In this document: positions 35,482-45,790 of the stretch, in pieces
How the letters are laid out: each line of letters opens with the position of its first letter
How positions within the stretch are numbered: position 1 is the first letter of the stretch
NCBI RefSeq assembly: GCF_036226365.1
Contig: NZ_CP108462.1
Coordinates: 7,162,501-7,226,500 of the forward strand
Length of the DNA: 64,000 bases
Origin: Streptomyces sp. NBC_01262
GTDB lineage: Bacteria; Actinomycetota; Actinomycetes; Streptomycetales; Streptomycetaceae
Direction of reading: 5' to 3'
Position numbers and translations under genes: made by a program
The notes under the pieces: generated by a model
What the model saw: only the letters and a program-made list of their open reading frames with translations
Database searches by the model: none
What the model was told of the DNA's origin: nothing

Positions 35482-36156
35482 TCAGCAGCTCGCGAGGTAG
35501 CTGGTGAGCGCGGACTTCTCGGCGGTGTCGACCGACAGGCCGTAGTAGTACTTCACCTGGACCCAGGCCCGCACGTAGGTGCAGTAGTAGGACGTGAGCG
35601 GGGGCATCCACTCGGCCGGGTCCTGGTCGCTCTTGGACTGGTTGACGTTGTCCGTGACCGCGATGAGCTGCGGGCGGACGAGGTCGTTGGCGAAGGCCTG
35701 GCGCTGGGCGGTGGTCCAGTTGCGGGCACCGGAGTCCCAGGCCTCGGCGAGCGGGACGAAGTGGTCGATGTCGACGTCGGAGGCGGCGGTCCAGGTGGCG
35801 CCGTCGTAGACCGAGTACCAGCTGCCGCTGGTGGCGGCGCAGGCGGAGCTGGTGACGACGTTCGTGCCGTCGCGCTTCAGGACCGTCTCACGGGTGTTGC
35901 AGGTGCCGCTGATGGTGATCCAGTGGGGGAACAAGTCGCGGTCGTAGCCGGTCCTGACCTCGGTCGCGACGGTGAGCGAGGCGAGGTAGGTGCGTGCGGT
36001 GGCGGCGCTGACCGGCGTGGGGAGCGCGGCCTGGGCCTGGGTGGACGGGCCGAAGAGGCCGGTCAGAGCGATGAGTGCGGAGAGGGCGGCTACGAAGCCG
36101 ACTCGTCGACGCGCGTAGACACCGCGCCGCACCAATGCACTGTCCTTACGGGACAT
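35482..36156 (-). CDS. secreted HNH (GmrSD C-terminal type) nuclease
   Basis: This is a 224-aa protein with a Sec signal (about residues 12-46, AALSALIALTGLFGPSTQAQA). The mature part carries the DUF1524/GmrSD C-terminal HNH-like motif VDIDHFVPLAEAWDSGARNW (His and Asp of the metal site) and NQSKSDQDPAEWMPP, typical of Streptomyces secreted HNH endonucleases. Paired cysteines (CNTRE, SSACAA, YYCTYV, ASC) could form disulfides. ATG at 36156 has GGGAG upstream, and a further upstream ATG (36222) would add unlikely basic residues. It probably degrades extracellular nucleic acid for nutrient use. Confidence 0.9.
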   Translation of the reverse strand: MSRKDSALVRRGVYARRRVGFVAALSALIALTGLFGPSTQAQAALPTPVSAATARTYLASLTVATEVRTGYDRDLFPHWITISGTCNTRETVLKRDGTNVVTSSACAATSGSWYSVYDGATWTAASDVDIDHFVPLAEAWDSGARNWTTAQRQAFANDLVRPQLIAVTDNVNQSKSDQDPAEWMPPLTSYYCTYVRAWVQVKYYYGLSVDTAEKSALTSYLASC

Positions 36157-36342
36157 TGCGAACTCCCTTGATGTGGGGGAATGTTGGCGGTAAAGCCAAG
36201 GTAAATCCTGTCGCCGCTTCATTTCCGGAAGGCAAGCAACAGGTAAAAGAGTGACGACATGTACACGTCATGTCGAGGGGGCGCGTACCCCCAAATCCAG
36301 CCGTTCCCGGGGCTTTTCGGCCCGCCGTCCTAGGGTGGCGGC

Positions 36343-37176
36343 GTGCTTCTCCTCGCCGTCCCCGTACGCGTCCCCGAGCGCATCCCCTCCGGCCTGGCGG
36401 TATCCGCCTCCACCACCCTGCTGCCCGTCGACCGCACCCTCGGCGTCGTCCTCGCCGCGCTGCTCATCGCGGCCGTCGCCGTCGCCGCGTACGCCCGGCT
36501 CTCCGACGGCCGCGAGGACTACGCCCGCGCCATCGCGCTCGCCGGGCTGCGCGCCACCGCCCAGCTCGCGGCCGTCTCCTTCGTCATCGGCTGGGTGGTC
36601 CACCATCAGGCGGCCCTGATCGGATTCGTTGTCCTGATGTATACGGTCGCCGCGCGCACCGCCGGCCGCCGCATCACCCGCGACCCCTCCTGGCGCTGGG
36701 CGGCGGTGCCCATCGCGGCGGGCGCGCTGCCCGTCGTCGTACTGCTGGTGACCACCGGCCTGGTGCCCCTCGACGGCATCGCCCTCGTCCCCGTCGCCGG
36801 GATCCTCATCGGCGGCGCGCTCACCGCCACGGTGCTGGGCGGCAGGCGCGCGATCGAGGAGCTGCACACCCGGCACGGCGAGGTCGAGGCCGCCCTCGCC
36901 CTCGGCTTCACCGACCGCGACGCGCGCATGGAGATCGCCCGCCCGGCCGCCTCCACGGCCCTCGTCCCGGGCCTGGACCAGACCCGCACTGTGGGCCTGG
37001 TCACGCTGCCGGGAGCGTTCGTCGGCATGCTGCTGGGCGGGGCATCTCCCGTGATGGCGGGGGCCGTTCAGCTCTTCGTACTGGTCGCGCTGCTGGCCGT
37101 GCAGGCGGTGTCGGTGGCGGTGGTGCTGGAGCTGTGCGCCCGCGGGCGCATCGTGCGTGACGTGGGCGTGACGTAG
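36343..37176 (+). CDS. FetB/UPF0014 family ABC-type metal export permease
   Basis: This is a 277-aa integral membrane protein with seven to eight hydrophobic segments of the UPF0014/FetB family, known in E. coli as the permease of the FetAB iron exporter. The family landmarks are AIALAGLRATAQLAAVSFVI near residue 70 and STALVPGLDQTRTVGLVTLPGAFVGMLLGG near residue 210, where GLVTLPG is strongly conserved. No FetA ATPase gene is adjacent. TAGGGT (36331-36336) ends 6 nt before the GTG and no ribosome-binding site is visible, suggesting a leaderless transcript. Next to a Mn-riboswitch gene it fits a metal-efflux pair (inference). Confidence 0.88.
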   Translation: MLLLAVPVRVPERIPSGLAVSASTTLLPVDRTLGVVLAALLIAAVAVAAYARLSDGREDYARAIALAGLRATAQLAAVSFVIGWVVHHQAALIGFVVLMYTVAARTAGRRITRDPSWRWAAVPIAAGALPVVVLLVTTGLVPLDGIALVPVAGILIGGALTATVLGGRRAIEELHTRHGEVEAALALGFTDRDARMEIARPAASTALVPGLDQTRTVGLVTLPGAFVGMLLGGASPVMAGAVQLFVLVALLAVQAVSVAVVLELCARGRIVRDVGVT

Positions 37177-37187
37177 ACTGAGAGCGT

Positions 37188-37312
37188 TCTGAAGGGGAGT
37201 AGCTCTTCGCCGGACCGTCGACATACTGGTTGATCTCGATCTGATCCTGATCAACCCGGCGCCCGGAGGCGGATTTCTTTCTACGTCCGCCAGCGAGACC
37301 TTCGGCCGCAGT
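37188..37312 (+). ncRNA. yybP-ykoY manganese riboswitch
   Basis: The aptamer signature is present: AAGGGGAGTAGC (37192-37203), a CCGGACCGTCGACAT arm and the conserved closing GCCAGCGAGACCTTCGG (37289-37305). These flank a variable helix around 37230-37260. yybP-ykoY RNAs bind Mn2+ and turn on Mn/Ca export genes; the gene downstream is a GDT1/TMEM165-type exporter, exactly the expected target. The 3' strand overlaps a second hairpin that could be the expression platform. Confidence 0.9.
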
Positions 37313-37334
37313 GTTCAACGCTGCCGTGCCGAAG
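37300..37334 (+). promoter_or_regulatory. expression-platform hairpin of the Mn riboswitch
   Basis: CTTCGGC (37300-37306) pairs with GCCGAAG (37328-37334), enclosing a GCAG/CTGC inner pairing. Its 5' arm is the end of the aptamer closing strand, so aptamer and hairpin are mutually exclusive, consistent with a switch. Confidence 0.6.
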
Positions 37335-37386
37335 CGACCCCTTTCGCCCATCGGTACGACAGCCCGACCGATGAGGACCCCATCCC

Positions 37387-37968
37387 GTGTTCAGCTTCAC
37401 CGTCGCCGCCATCGTCTTCGGCGTCGTCTTCCTCGCCGAGCTTCCCGACAAGACCGCGCTGGCCGGCCTCATGCTCGGTACGCGCTATCGCGCCTCGTAC
37501 GTCTTCGCCGGGGTCGCCGCGGCCTTCGTCGTCCACGTGTCCCTGGCCATCGCGGCGGGCAGCGTTCTGACACTGCTCCCGCACCGCTGGGTCCAGGGCG
37601 TCGTCGGCCTGCTCTTCCTCGCGGGCGCGGCCATGCTGCTCCTCAAGAAGGACGACGAGGAGGAGGGCGTCCGCGAGCCCGCCGACCACAGCTTCTGGAA
37701 GGTGGCGGGCAGCGGCTTCATGCTGATCCTGGTCGCGGAGTTCGGCGACCTCACGCAGATCATGACCGCGAACCTCGCCGCCCGCTACGACGACCCGGTC
37801 GCGGTCGGCCTCGGCGCGGTGCTTGCCCTCTGGGCGGTTGCGGGGCTCGGGATCTTCGGCGGGCGGCTGTTGATGAAGCGGGTTCCGCTGGCGCTGATCA
37901 CGAAGATCGCGGCCGGCGTGATGATCGTGCTTGCGGCTTTCAGCCTGTACGAGGCGATCGCGGGCTGA
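37387..37968 (+). CDS. TMEM165/GDT1 (UPF0016) family Mn2+/Ca2+ exporter
   Basis: This is a 193-aa integral membrane protein of the GDT1/UPF0016 family with six predicted helices and the two signature motifs at the ends: FLAELPDKTALA near residue 18 and LVAEFGDLTQIM near residue 120, corresponding to E-x-G-D-K/R-T/S. These acidic motifs form the cation path. A cytoplasmic charged loop (KKDDEEEGVREPAD) lies between halves. GTG at 37387. The upstream yybP-ykoY riboswitch indicates induction by Mn2+, so manganese efflux is the likely role. Confidence 0.93.
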   Translation: MFSFTVAAIVFGVVFLAELPDKTALAGLMLGTRYRASYVFAGVAAAFVVHVSLAIAAGSVLTLLPHRWVQGVVGLLFLAGAAMLLLKKDDEEEGVREPADHSFWKVAGSGFMLILVAEFGDLTQIMTANLAARYDDPVAVGLGAVLALWAVAGLGIFGGRLLMKRVPLALITKIAAGVMIVLAAFSLYEAIAG

Positions 37969-37993
37969 GGCCGCGCCCCTCCGGGGCTCGGCG

Positions 37994-38647
37994 TCAGCCG
38001 ATGTGCAGGACGAGGCCGCCGTCCGCGGTGGCCTCGATCCGGATCTGCTCCAGGGAGTCGACGTGGGCGGTCGGGCCGTGCGCGGCGGCGCGGGGGCCGA
38101 CGCCGACGACGCGCATGCCGGCGGCGAGGCCGGCGGCTATGCCGACCTCGGAGTCCTCGAAGACGATGCAGTCCTCGGGCCCGAAGCCGAGCTCGGCGGC
38201 GCCCTTGAGGAAGCCCTCGGGGTCCGGCTTGCTGGCGCTGACGCGCTCGGCCGTCACCATGACGTCCGGAAGCGGGAGCCCGGCGGCCCGCATACGGGTC
38301 CGGGCGAGGGCGTCGTCGGCGGAGGTCACGAGGGCGTGCGGCAGGCGCTGCGCCCGCAGGGCGGCCATGAACGCCGGGGCGCCGGGGATCGGCACGACGC
38401 CGTCGATGTCGGCGGTCTCCTGGGCGAGCAGCTCGCGGTTCTCCGCGTAGTTCTGCTCCATCGGGCGCTCCGGCAGCAGCACCGCCATCGTGGCGTGCCC
38501 CTGGCGGCCGTGCACGACGCCGATGACGGCGTCGCCGTCCAGACCGTGCCGCGCGGCCCAGCCGCGCCAGCAGCGCTCGACCACCGCGTCGGAGTTCACG
38601 AGCGTGCCGTCCATGTCCAGCAGCAGGGCGCGGGCGGCCAACGGCAT
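37994..38647 (-). CDS. HAD-IA family sugar phosphatase
   Basis: This is a 217-aa haloacid dehalogenase hydrolase with an alpha-helical cap. Motif I is LLLDMDGTLVNSD, motif II is ALVTSADD, the Lys motif is VSASKPDPEGFL and motif IV is CIVFEDSEVGIAAG. The GTLVNSD pattern and cap resemble phosphatases of hexitol, glycerol-3-phosphate or 2-deoxyglucose-6-phosphate type (GS1/YfbT group). The ATG at 38647 follows CGAGGAGC. Possible leftward regulation by nearby metal genes is not evident. Confidence 0.92.
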   Translation of the reverse strand: MPLAARALLLDMDGTLVNSDAVVERCWRGWAARHGLDGDAVIGVVHGRQGHATMAVLLPERPMEQNYAENRELLAQETADIDGVVPIPGAPAFMAALRAQRLPHALVTSADDALARTRMRAAGLPLPDVMVTAERVSASKPDPEGFLKGAAELGFGPEDCIVFEDSEVGIAAGLAAGMRVVGVGPRAAAHGPTAHVDSLEQIRIEATADGGLVLHIG

Positions 38648-38864
38648 ACGTGCTCCTCGGGTGAGTACTCAGTGGCCCCGCCCGCCGGTCAGGGGAAACG
38701 GGCGGAACCACTTTGTTCCTACACGATACAAAACCCTGGGCGCTTTACGCCAGGGGGTCCGCCCCTCGGGACGAGGTGTTCGCCGCGCCGTAACCGGATA
38801 TTCGCAGTGCGCCGGGCTTCAGCCCGGTGGTGAGGCGTTTCTGAGAAGTGCTCTGTCCTGAGTC

Positions 38865-39281
38865 TCAGAGTGGGCGGTTTTGCTGCTCGATGTACTGGCG
38901 GACGGTCGACAGTGGGGCTCCGCCGACGGATCCGGCGAAGTAGGAGCCGGACCAGAGTTTGTTGGCGCGGTAGTAGTGCCGTGCCAGGTCGGGGAACTCG
39001 TGCTTCAGGCGACGGGAGGAGACGCCCTTGAGGGAGTTGACCAGCTTGGAGACGGCGACTTTGGGCGGGAAGTTGACGAGCAGGCGTACGTGGTCGGCCT
39101 CGCCGTTGAACGCGGTCAGCTCTGTCTCGAAGTCCGCGCATACCGCGCGCATGATCTCCTCGCACCGCGTCAGATGCTGGTCGGTGAACACGTTGTGCCG
39201 GTATTTGGTCACGAAAACCAAGTGTGCGTGCATGAGGAACGTGCAGTGTCTGCCAGTTCTGATCTCTCCGTACTCGGTCAT
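38865..39281 (-). CDS. tnpA: IS200/IS605 Y1 transposase TnpA
   Basis: This is a 138-aa HUH single-strand transposase. The metal-binding HUH motif is MHAHLVF (H18 and H20), and the catalytic tyrosine is Tyr130 in VRQYIEQQ, both intact. Size and motif spacing match active Y1 transposases. It is divergently arranged from tnpB with 26 bp between start codons, so both share a promoter region. Confidence 0.95.
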   Translation of the reverse strand: MTEYGEIRTGRHCTFLMHAHLVFVTKYRHNVFTDQHLTRCEEIMRAVCADFETELTAFNGEADHVRLLVNFPPKVAVSKLVNSLKGVSSRRLKHEFPDLARHYYRANKLWSGSYFAGSVGGAPLSTVRQYIEQQNRPL

Positions 39282-39307
39282 AAACCAACTGTATTACGGT
39301 GATCGGC

Positions 39308-40531
39308 ATGCAGCTTCGTTACGCCTTCCGTATCGAGCCGGGGCCCGGTCAGCGCATTGCGCTGGGCCGGGCGTTCGGCTGTGCGCGGGTGGTGTGGAAC
39401 GACTGTCTTCGCGCACGGCGGGACGCGCGCACTGCGGGCCTGCCTTATCCGACGTCGGCGGAGCTGTCGAAGCGGTTGATCACCGAGGCGAAGCAGACCC
39501 CGGAGCGTTCCTGGCTCGGGGAGGTGTCCGCCGTGGTGCTGCAGCAGGCCCTGCGGGACCTGGATACGGCGTACTCCAACTTCTTCGCGAGTCTCAAGGG
39601 CACCCGCAAGGGACCGAAGATCGGTGAGCCGCGTATGAAGTCCAAGCGGGACCATCGGCAGGCCGTGCGGTTCACCGCCAATGCCCGCTGGTCGATCACG
39701 GCGGACGGGAAGCTGAACCTTCCCAAGATCGGCTCCGTCAAGGTGCGCTGGTCGCGTGCGCTGCCGTCCGTGCCGTCCACGGTGACTGTGATCAAGGACG
39801 CGTCCGGCCGGTACTGGGCGAGCTTCATCGTGGAGACCGACCCGGCGACCGAGATCCTGCCCCTGGCCGGGGGAGACCAGGGTATCGACCTTGGTTTGAC
39901 CCACTTCGCCGTCATGGCGGACGGTTCCCGGGTCAGGTCGCCTCGCTTCCTGCGCAGGGCGGAGAAGAAACTCCGCCGTGAGCAGCGCCGCTTGTCCCGC
40001 AAGGCGAAAGGTTCGAACAACCGCGACAAGCAGCGGGTCACAGTGGCCAAGGTGCACGCGAAGGTGGCGGATGCGCGCAGGGACTTTCACCACAAGCTCT
40101 CGACGAGGCTGATCCGTGAGAACCAAGCGGTCAGTGTCGAGACCTTGAGTGTGAAGGGTCTTGCCCGTACTCGTCTGGCCAAGTCCGTGCACGACGCGGG
40201 ATGGTCGGCGTTCGTCAGCATGCTGGAGTACAAGGCCTCCCGATACGGCCGCACCCTCACCAAAGTGGACCGGGCGTTCCCGTCCTCGCAGGTGTGTTCC
40301 GCCTGCGGGCACCGCGACGGCCCCAAGCCCCTGCACATCCGGACATGGACCTGCCCCGCCTGCGGCACCCGACACGACCGCGACCACAACGCGGCGAAGA
40401 ACGTCAAGTACGAAGGCCGCCGCATACGAGCGGCCTCCTCACGACAGCACAACCCACCCCCGGACCGGGGGCCTCACGCCGGCAACGGCGCGAGTAAAAG
40501 CCTGCGGAGCGCATGTAAGACCAGGGCATAG
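39308..40531 (+). CDS. tnpB: IS605 TnpB RNA-guided nuclease
   Basis: This is a 407-aa TnpB with a complete RuvC triad: Asp194 in QGIDLGLTHFA, Glu278 in QAVSVETLSVKG and Asp359 in RHDRDHNAAKN. The zinc finger is CSAC (330/333) with CPAC (349/352). It has the usual N-terminal WED/REC part. The ATG at 39308 is used because the next one upstream lies in the tnpA promoter. The C-terminal 35 residues after the RuvC motif are coded by the omega-RNA region. Compared with the other TnpB in this window it is canonical. Confidence 0.95.
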   Translation: MQLRYAFRIEPGPGQRIALGRAFGCARVVWNDCLRARRDARTAGLPYPTSAELSKRLITEAKQTPERSWLGEVSAVVLQQALRDLDTAYSNFFASLKGTRKGPKIGEPRMKSKRDHRQAVRFTANARWSITADGKLNLPKIGSVKVRWSRALPSVPSTVTVIKDASGRYWASFIVETDPATEILPLAGGDQGIDLGLTHFAVMADGSRVRSPRFLRRAEKKLRREQRRLSRKAKGSNNRDKQRVTVAKVHAKVADARRDFHHKLSTRLIRENQAVSVETLSVKGLARTRLAKSVHDAGWSAFVSMLEYKASRYGRTLTKVDRAFPSSQVCSACGHRDGPKPLHIRTWTCPACGTRHDRDHNAAKNVKYEGRRIRAASSRQHNPPPDRGPHAGNGASKSLRSACKTRA

Positions 40532-40646
40532 CCCGGCAGAGCGCACAACCCCCACCGCAGTGGGGAGGAACCAGGAACCCGACTCAAGGCCCACCGCACA
40601 CGCGGATGCCAGGGAGGGAATCCCCGTACTTATGTGGGGGAGGAGG
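40532..40646 (+). ncRNA. candidate omega-RNA 3' region and right end of IS605 element
   Basis: This segment holds the stable hairpins CCCCAC/GTGGGG (40550-40565) and CCCCGTA/TGTGGGG (40622-40639) immediately after tnpB. In IS605 elements the guide RNA scaffold ends at the right end and reads into the flank for its guide. Confidence 0.4.
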
Positions 40647-41243
40647 TCAACCGCCGTCCACGTACTGCAGCAGCCCGTACGTGAAGTGGGCGACGCGCGC
40701 CTGGCCGTCCGCCGGGTCGGTGAAGCCCAGCCGCCAGCGGGTGGGCGCGTCGCCTTCCATCGGGACGGCCGGCGCGAAGGCGCGGGCGACCTCGTCGACT
40801 GTGCAGGACCAGGGGGTGAGGTCGGCGGCTGTGCGTGGTTGGGGGCCCGGGTCGCCGGGGGCGCGGATGAGCCACTCGTTCCACGTCGCGCCGCCCTGGG
40901 GTGCGCAGAGGATCTCGAAGCGCAGCGTCGGCCAGAGGGGGACGGGCCAGTACGGGGCCCGGCAGGTCAGGTCGCCGATGCGGCGGGTCTGCTCGGCTTC
41001 GGGCGGGCCGAGCACGATCCGGTAGCGGCGTTCGCCCTTCGGGGCTCCCCGGGCGTGCGACCAGGCCTGCCAGCGGCGGTTCGCCTCCCGGAGGTCGGCG
41101 TGGGTGACGCCGAGGGTGCGCAGCGCGTCCTCGACGAGGACGGGCTGGTGATCCGCCATGCGGCGGAGGAGGACGAGGGTGAATTCCGTCGGGCCGAGGG
41201 GGGTTGTCGCTGCCACGGGGGTGATTCTGCCCGCCGCGGGCAC
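40647..41243 (-). CDS. hypothetical protein coupled to peptidoglycan-binding protein
   Basis: I do not recognise the family of this 198-aa protein. It has no signal peptide or membrane span. A Trp/Pro-rich core includes GGATWNEWLIRAPGDPG and LTPWSCTVDEVARAFAPAVP. GTG at 41243 shares its first base with the stop of the preceding gene (TAGTG), so translation is coupled. It is the last gene before the IS605 element, so its downstream neighbourhood may have been changed by that insertion. Confidence 0.65.
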   Translation of the reverse strand: MPAAGRITPVAATTPLGPTEFTLVLLRRMADHQPVLVEDALRTLGVTHADLREANRRWQAWSHARGAPKGERRYRIVLGPPEAEQTRRIGDLTCRAPYWPVPLWPTLRFEILCAPQGGATWNEWLIRAPGDPGPQPRTAADLTPWSCTVDEVARAFAPAVPMEGDAPTRWRLGFTDPADGQARVAHFTYGLLQYVDGG

Positions 41244-42169
41244 TACGGCTCCGTCGTACGGGACTCCAGCGACGCCCGCGTGTTCGCGCCGTAGACGCCG
41301 TCCGGGTCGCCCTCGACGTTGTAGACGGTCTGGTAGCTGGAGACGGAGTCGCGGACCTCGGAGGTGTAGTGGCCGTCGGCGACGCCGGAGTAGAGGAGGA
41401 CCTGGCGCAGGCGCTCCTGTAGCTCGACGACCTCGGGGCCGTAGTCGCCCGGGCTGAGGACTGCGGCGGCGGAGGTGCTCGCGGAGGGGTGGGAGGAGCG
41501 GGCGGCGGAGGTCGTGGACGAGGAGGAGGACGGGGAGGGGGAGGACGAGACGGTGGCGGAGGCGGACCGCGACACCGTGGCCGAGGGAGACGTGGAGGCG
41601 GAGGGGGACGCACTCGCGCTGGGGGAGGAGGAGCCTACGGCGGCGGCGGGCGTGGAACGGGTGGCGGAGGGGAGGACGAGCTCGGCCGTGGAGGTCCGCT
41701 CGTCGGGGAGGACCCGCTCGGCCGGGTCGGGGCGGCCCATGAGTTGTACGCCGAGCACGACGGCCCCGGCGACGGCGGCGGTGGCCGTGACGGCCGCAGC
41801 GACCAGCACGGGGCCCCGGCGCCGCCGCGGGCCGTCCTCCTCGGGCCCGTAGGGCGCGTAGGGCTCGTACGGCGCCGGAGCGGGGGCGGGGGCGGGAGCG
41901 GGGATGTGGACCGCCAGTGGCATCGTCGCCGCGTCGTCGGGGTCGGCCACGGGCTCCGGCTCCGGTGAGGGCTCCGGGACAGGCGCGGGCGCCTCGTCCG
42001 TGCTCGGGTCGGAGACGTAGGGCCGGATCCGCAGCGGGTGGAAGTCCGCGGCCTCGGCGACCACGTCCTCACGTATGGCCGCGCGCGCGGCGCACCCGCA
42101 GCCCGGCAGGCCGCCGTCGGTCTCCGCGGGGGCGTTGCATATGCCGCACGTTTCATGAGCAATAGCCAT
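41243..42169 (-). CDS. membrane protein with zinc ribbon and peptidoglycan-binding domain
   Basis: This is a 308-aa protein. The N-terminal cytoplasmic zinc-ribbon-like Cys pairs are CGICNAP and GCGCA; an acidic Pro-rich stretch follows. A single transmembrane span (about 130-152, PVLVAAAVTATAAVAGAVVL) leads into a Ser-rich linker (about 185-245) and a C-terminal peptidoglycan-binding type 1 domain (about 250-305, LSPGDYGPEVVELQERLRQV). The topology places the wall-binding domain outside. ATG at 42169 is used. It may link a cytosolic partner to the cell wall; role unknown. Confidence 0.83.
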   Translation of the reverse strand: MAIAHETCGICNAPAETDGGLPGCGCAARAAIREDVVAEAADFHPLRIRPYVSDPSTDEAPAPVPEPSPEPEPVADPDDAATMPLAVHIPAPAPAPAPAPYEPYAPYGPEEDGPRRRRGPVLVAAAVTATAAVAGAVVLGVQLMGRPDPAERVLPDERTSTAELVLPSATRSTPAAAVGSSSPSASASPSASTSPSATVSRSASATVSSSPSPSSSSSTTSAARSSHPSASTSAAAVLSPGDYGPEVVELQERLRQVLLYSGVADGHYTSEVRDSVSSYQTVYNVEGDPDGVYGANTRASLESRTTEP

Positions 42170-42271
42170 CGGCTGATTATGCAGACCTTCACATACGCAG
42201 CACAGTTTCACCCCGGCGGGAACTCGCACAAGTGGCCGTACAAAAGGCGCCAATACCGTCGATCGGTGTGA

Positions 42272-44371
<2,100 letters not shown>

Positions 44372-44454
44372 CGTAGGGCCTTGCCCGTACGCGTTTGAAC
44401 GGTGCGTCAGGGGTAACCCGATGTGATGAGTCGGCAGCCCTTGGAGGCACTTCC

Positions 44455-45204
44455 ATGACAACCGGCATAGTCATCGCCGCGATCATCATCGTTCTGGCGC
44501 TCGTCGTCGCTGTCGGGCTCGGCTTCGTACAGCCGCCCGGCATCGGCAAAGGCACCGGCACCGGACCGGGCGGCCTGCGGCGGCGCTTCGGCCCCGAGTA
44601 CGAGCGTGTCGTCGCGCGGCACGGTGGCGACACCGCGGCCGCGCGCAAGGAACTGCAGGAGCGGCTGAAGCGGTACGGCAAGATCGAGTTCCGGCCGCTC
44701 ACCTGGCAGGACCGGGAGCGTTACGCCGCCGAATGGACCGGCATCCAGGAGCGGTTCGTGGACTCGCCCGCCGACGCGGTCGGCGAGGCGGAGACCCTCC
44801 TCGCCCGGCTCGTCAAGGATCGCGGCTACCCGGACGCGGAGAGCGGCGAGCAGATCGACGCCCTGTCCGTCCACCGGCCGCACCACGTCCAGTCCTACCG
44901 CGAGATCCGTGAGGTCGTCGCCGGGCCGGCGAAGGACGTGGACGGCGAAGGCGATGGCGATGGTGAAGGCGACAGCGCCGGCGCGACCGCCTCGACCGCC
45001 TCGACCGAAGAGCTGCGCCTGGCCCTCGTACGCGCCCGTGGGCTCTTCGACGAGCTCGTCAAGGCCGGTCCCCAGGACCACCGGGCCGCGAAGAACGGCG
45101 CCGCTCCAGGCAGGCCGGGCAAGCCCGGTGAGCCCGGCAAGCCGGGTATAGCCGGCAAGCTCCGCACAGGCCGCATCCACCTCCCGTCGAGGAGTACCCG
45201 ATGA
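44455..45204 (+). CDS. membrane-anchored protein with collagen-like segment
   Basis: This is a 249-aa protein with one N-terminal transmembrane helix (residues 3-26, GIVIAAIIIVLALVVAVGLGF) and a soluble part, probably cytoplasmic. The soluble part has a conserved helical region (RKELQERLKRYGKIEFRPLTWQDRERYAAEW), an acidic spacer and a short collagen-like stretch with Gly-x-Pro repeats (GRPGKPGEPGKPGIAGK) near the end. Family unrecognised, but common in Streptomyces as a DUF4129-unrelated secreted-like protein. The ATG at 44455 follows TTGGAGG. It overlaps the next gene by 4 bp (ATGA). Confidence 0.75.
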   Translation: MTTGIVIAAIIIVLALVVAVGLGFVQPPGIGKGTGTGPGGLRRRFGPEYERVVARHGGDTAAARKELQERLKRYGKIEFRPLTWQDRERYAAEWTGIQERFVDSPADAVGEAETLLARLVKDRGYPDAESGEQIDALSVHRPHHVQSYREIREVVAGPAKDVDGEGDGDGEGDSAGATASTASTEELRLALVRARGLFDELVKAGPQDHRAAKNGAAPGRPGKPGEPGKPGIAGKLRTGRIHLPSRSTR

Positions 45205-45728
45205 CCGAGCAGCACGAAGACGTACGCCGACCGGACCCCATCTCGGTACGCAAGCCGGAACCCGCGAGGACGGAACCCGCGAGGACGGAACCCGCGAGGA
45301 CGGAACCCGCGAGGTCGGAACCCGCGAGGACGGAACCGGCGAAGCCGGAACCCGTCAGGTCGGAACCCGCCAGGCAGGCCATCGTGGCCCGGGCCCCGCA
45401 GGCTCCCCAGGTCCCGCAGGCCCGGCAGGCCCCCCGTGGGAATGCCGTCACCCTGATGGCCGAGGGCGAGAGCGAGAAGCTCACCCGCAGCCTGCAGCAG
45501 GCCGTCGGCGGGTTCGTCGACGAGCCGCGCAACGCCGTCCAGGAAGCCGACCGGGTCCTGGACGAGGCCACCGCCCGCCTGGCCGAGGGCATCAAGGAGC
45601 GCCGCCAGAGCCTGCGTTCCACCTGGCAGGGCAACGGCGACAAGAGCGCCAACGGCGCCGAGACCGAGGATCTGCGGATCGCGCTGCGCCAGTACCGCGA
45701 TCTGGTCCAGCAGTTGCTGCGGATATGA
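45201..45728 (+). CDS. repeat-rich protein coupled to membrane-anchored partner
   Basis: This 175-aa protein has two parts. The N-terminal about 60 residues consist of about eight EPARx pentapeptide repeats, a low-complexity charged, probably disordered, arm. The C-terminal part (about 85-175) is helical, with EKLTRSLQQAVGGFVDEPR and ALRQYRDLVQQLLRI, and resembles the soluble region of the upstream protein's class. Start ATG overlaps the previous stop (ATGA), so the two are translationally coupled and may interact. Function unknown. Confidence 0.75.
   Translation: MTEQHEDVRRPDPISVRKPEPARTEPARTEPARTEPARSEPARTEPAKPEPVRSEPARQAIVARAPQAPQVPQARQAPRGNAVTLMAEGESEKLTRSLQQAVGGFVDEPRNAVQEADRVLDEATARLAEGIKERRQSLRSTWQGNGDKSANGAETEDLRIALRQYRDLVQQLLRI
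45257..45376 (+). repeat. 15-bp coding tandem repeat (EPART units)
   Basis: Eight consecutive 15-bp units based on GGAACCCGCGAGGAC encode the EPARx repeats; the first five are nearly identical and the last three diverged, the pattern expected of slipped-strand expansion. Confidence 0.9.
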
Positions 45729-45733
45729 GCTGA

Positions 45734-45762
45734 GACAGGGCCTTCGATCCGGAGGCCCTGTC
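45734..45762 (+). terminator. terminator after EPART-repeat gene
   Basis: GACAGGGCCTT (45734-45744) pairs with GAGGCCCTGTC (45752-45762), with one G-T pair and a 7-nt loop, just after the stop at 45728. Confidence 0.75.
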
Positions 45763-45790
45763 CGGCCGCGGCAGGAAAAATCGCTGTCCG

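Larger units (their letters stand above)
38725..40645. mobile_element. complete IS200/IS605-family element
   Basis: The element carries divergent tnpA (minus) and tnpB (plus). Terminal subends contain imperfect palindromes: CCCTGG(G)CG/CGCCAGGG around 38734-38755 and CCGGGC-TTCA-GCCCGG (38812-38827) on the tnpA side, and CCCCAC-CGCA-GTGGGG (40550-40565) and CCCCGTA/TGTGGGG (40622-40639) on the tnpB side. IS605 elements leave no target duplication, so exact ends are estimates. Confidence 0.75.

Noticed and set aside
40501-40646. Right end of IS605 considered as a separate small gene
   Set aside because: The hairpins and position immediately after tnpB fit the IS605 right end and omega-RNA better than a protein.
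45257-45376. Tandem repeat considered as CRISPR array
   Set aside because: The 15-bp units are contiguous without spacers and lie in frame within a coding sequence; they encode EPARx peptide repeats.
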